A stretch of 5,575 nt of DNA from Chloroflexota bacterium (GTDB taxonomy: Bacteria; Chloroflexota; Anaerolineae; Anaerolineales; UBA4823), in NCBI GenBank assembly GCA_021849525.1, contig JAJZSS010000144.1, forward strand, positions 1 to 5,575. Reading direction: 5' to 3'. A program made the position numbers and the translations under genes. This document shows positions 5,316 through 5,575 of this stretch, one piece after another. The first letter of the stretch is position 1, and each line of letters opens with the position of its first letter. The notes under the pieces were generated by a model that was given only the letters and a program-made list of their open reading frames with translations, was not told where the DNA came from and did no database searches.

Positions 5316-5575
5316 CACAGCACCTTCTCCGCCAGGATCCGATCGACCAGCTTTTCGGCCATTTCTTTTGCACTGCTTCCAGAGATGATCTCCGTCGCCA
5401 CATCCCGCGCCGGTGGGGTCATCACTGCCGGCCACTGCACTACCGAGACCGGGGCTGCAATTCCAAGATCCGCTAATGTCCAGGTAGGGATCTGCGCCCG
5501 GGAGGCTTTGCGGATGCCCATGAAGGATGGATAGCGCGGTTCGCCAATATCTTTACTCACGCTGGCTAAAGCAGG
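5315..5575 (-). CDS. etfB: Electron transfer flavoprotein beta subunit, C-terminal part (5' end outside window)
   Basis: The frame is open from the right edge of the window to the TGA at 5315-5317, giving 86 visible residues, about the last third of a usual EtfB. The visible start PALASVSKDIGEPRYPSFMG contains the EtfB signature: the EPRYPS-x-MGI-x-KA stretch near residues 12-24, followed by SRAQIPTWTLADLG. The tail (SSAKEMAEKLVDRILAEKVL) fits the C-terminal helix that packs on EtfA. A GTG at 5558-5560 is internal, not a start. The AMP/NADH-site region that would separate ETF subtypes is outside the window. The TGATG overlap with etfA suggests translational coupling and balanced production of the two subunits. 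Confidence 0.93.
   Translation of the reverse strand, partial: PALASVSKDIGEPRYPSFMGIRKASRAQIPTWTLADLGIAAPVSVVQWPAVMTPPARDVATEIISGSSAKEMAEKLVDRILAEKVL

Noticed and set aside
5316..5435. A 40-residue upstream extension of etfA.
   Set aside because: It overlaps etfB in another frame, has no family resemblance, and the ATG at 5313-5315 gives the correct EtfA N-terminus with a ribosome site.

Overview
The window looks like an ordinary stretch of bacterial chromosome with short intergenic gaps and good Shine-Dalgarno sites. Gene content (an S9 acylaminoacyl-peptidase-like enzyme, a CspA-type cold shock protein, EtfB/EtfA, a tandem-GNAT-like acetyltransferase) would suit a Chloroflexota/Anaerolineae-like bacterium. 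That placement is an impression from protein style; no marker gene here fixes it. No tRNA, rRNA, CRISPR array, insertion sequence or phage gene was seen.

Layout. (1) 1-578, plus strand: 3' part of a GNAT acetyltransferase gene that starts before the window. (2) 651-827, minus strand: a 58-residue, almost wholly hydrophobic protein built from 11-residue glycine-rich repeats. (3) 934-968: intrinsic terminator reading minus, ending the transcript of the next gene. (4) 997-1512, minus: a multi-pass membrane protein of about six segments. (5) 1513-1652: divergent promoter region in which the two promoters crowd each other. (6) 1653-3668, plus: complete S9 prolyl-oligopeptidase-family serine peptidase. 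(7) 3669-3819: convergent region with two hairpins. (8) 3820-4029, minus: cold shock protein, preceded by a leader of about 108 nt that holds a terminator-like hairpin and a good upstream promoter. (9) 4229-4261: strong hairpin after etfA. (10) 4272-5315 and 5315-5575, minus: etfA and the 3' end of etfB, joined by a TGATG stop/start overlap.

How the parts relate. Only etfB-etfA is clearly an operon; the pair makes the heterodimeric electron transfer flavoprotein. The S9 peptidase, the cold shock gene and the two small membrane-protein genes each seem to be separate transcription units. The two membrane-protein genes are co-oriented neighbours, but a terminator lies between them, so joint function is only a guess.

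Most noteworthy are the hendecad-repeat glycine-zipper miniprotein (651-827) and the cold shock leader (4030-4138), which has the layout of a transcriptional attenuator. I see no convincing new multi-gene system.
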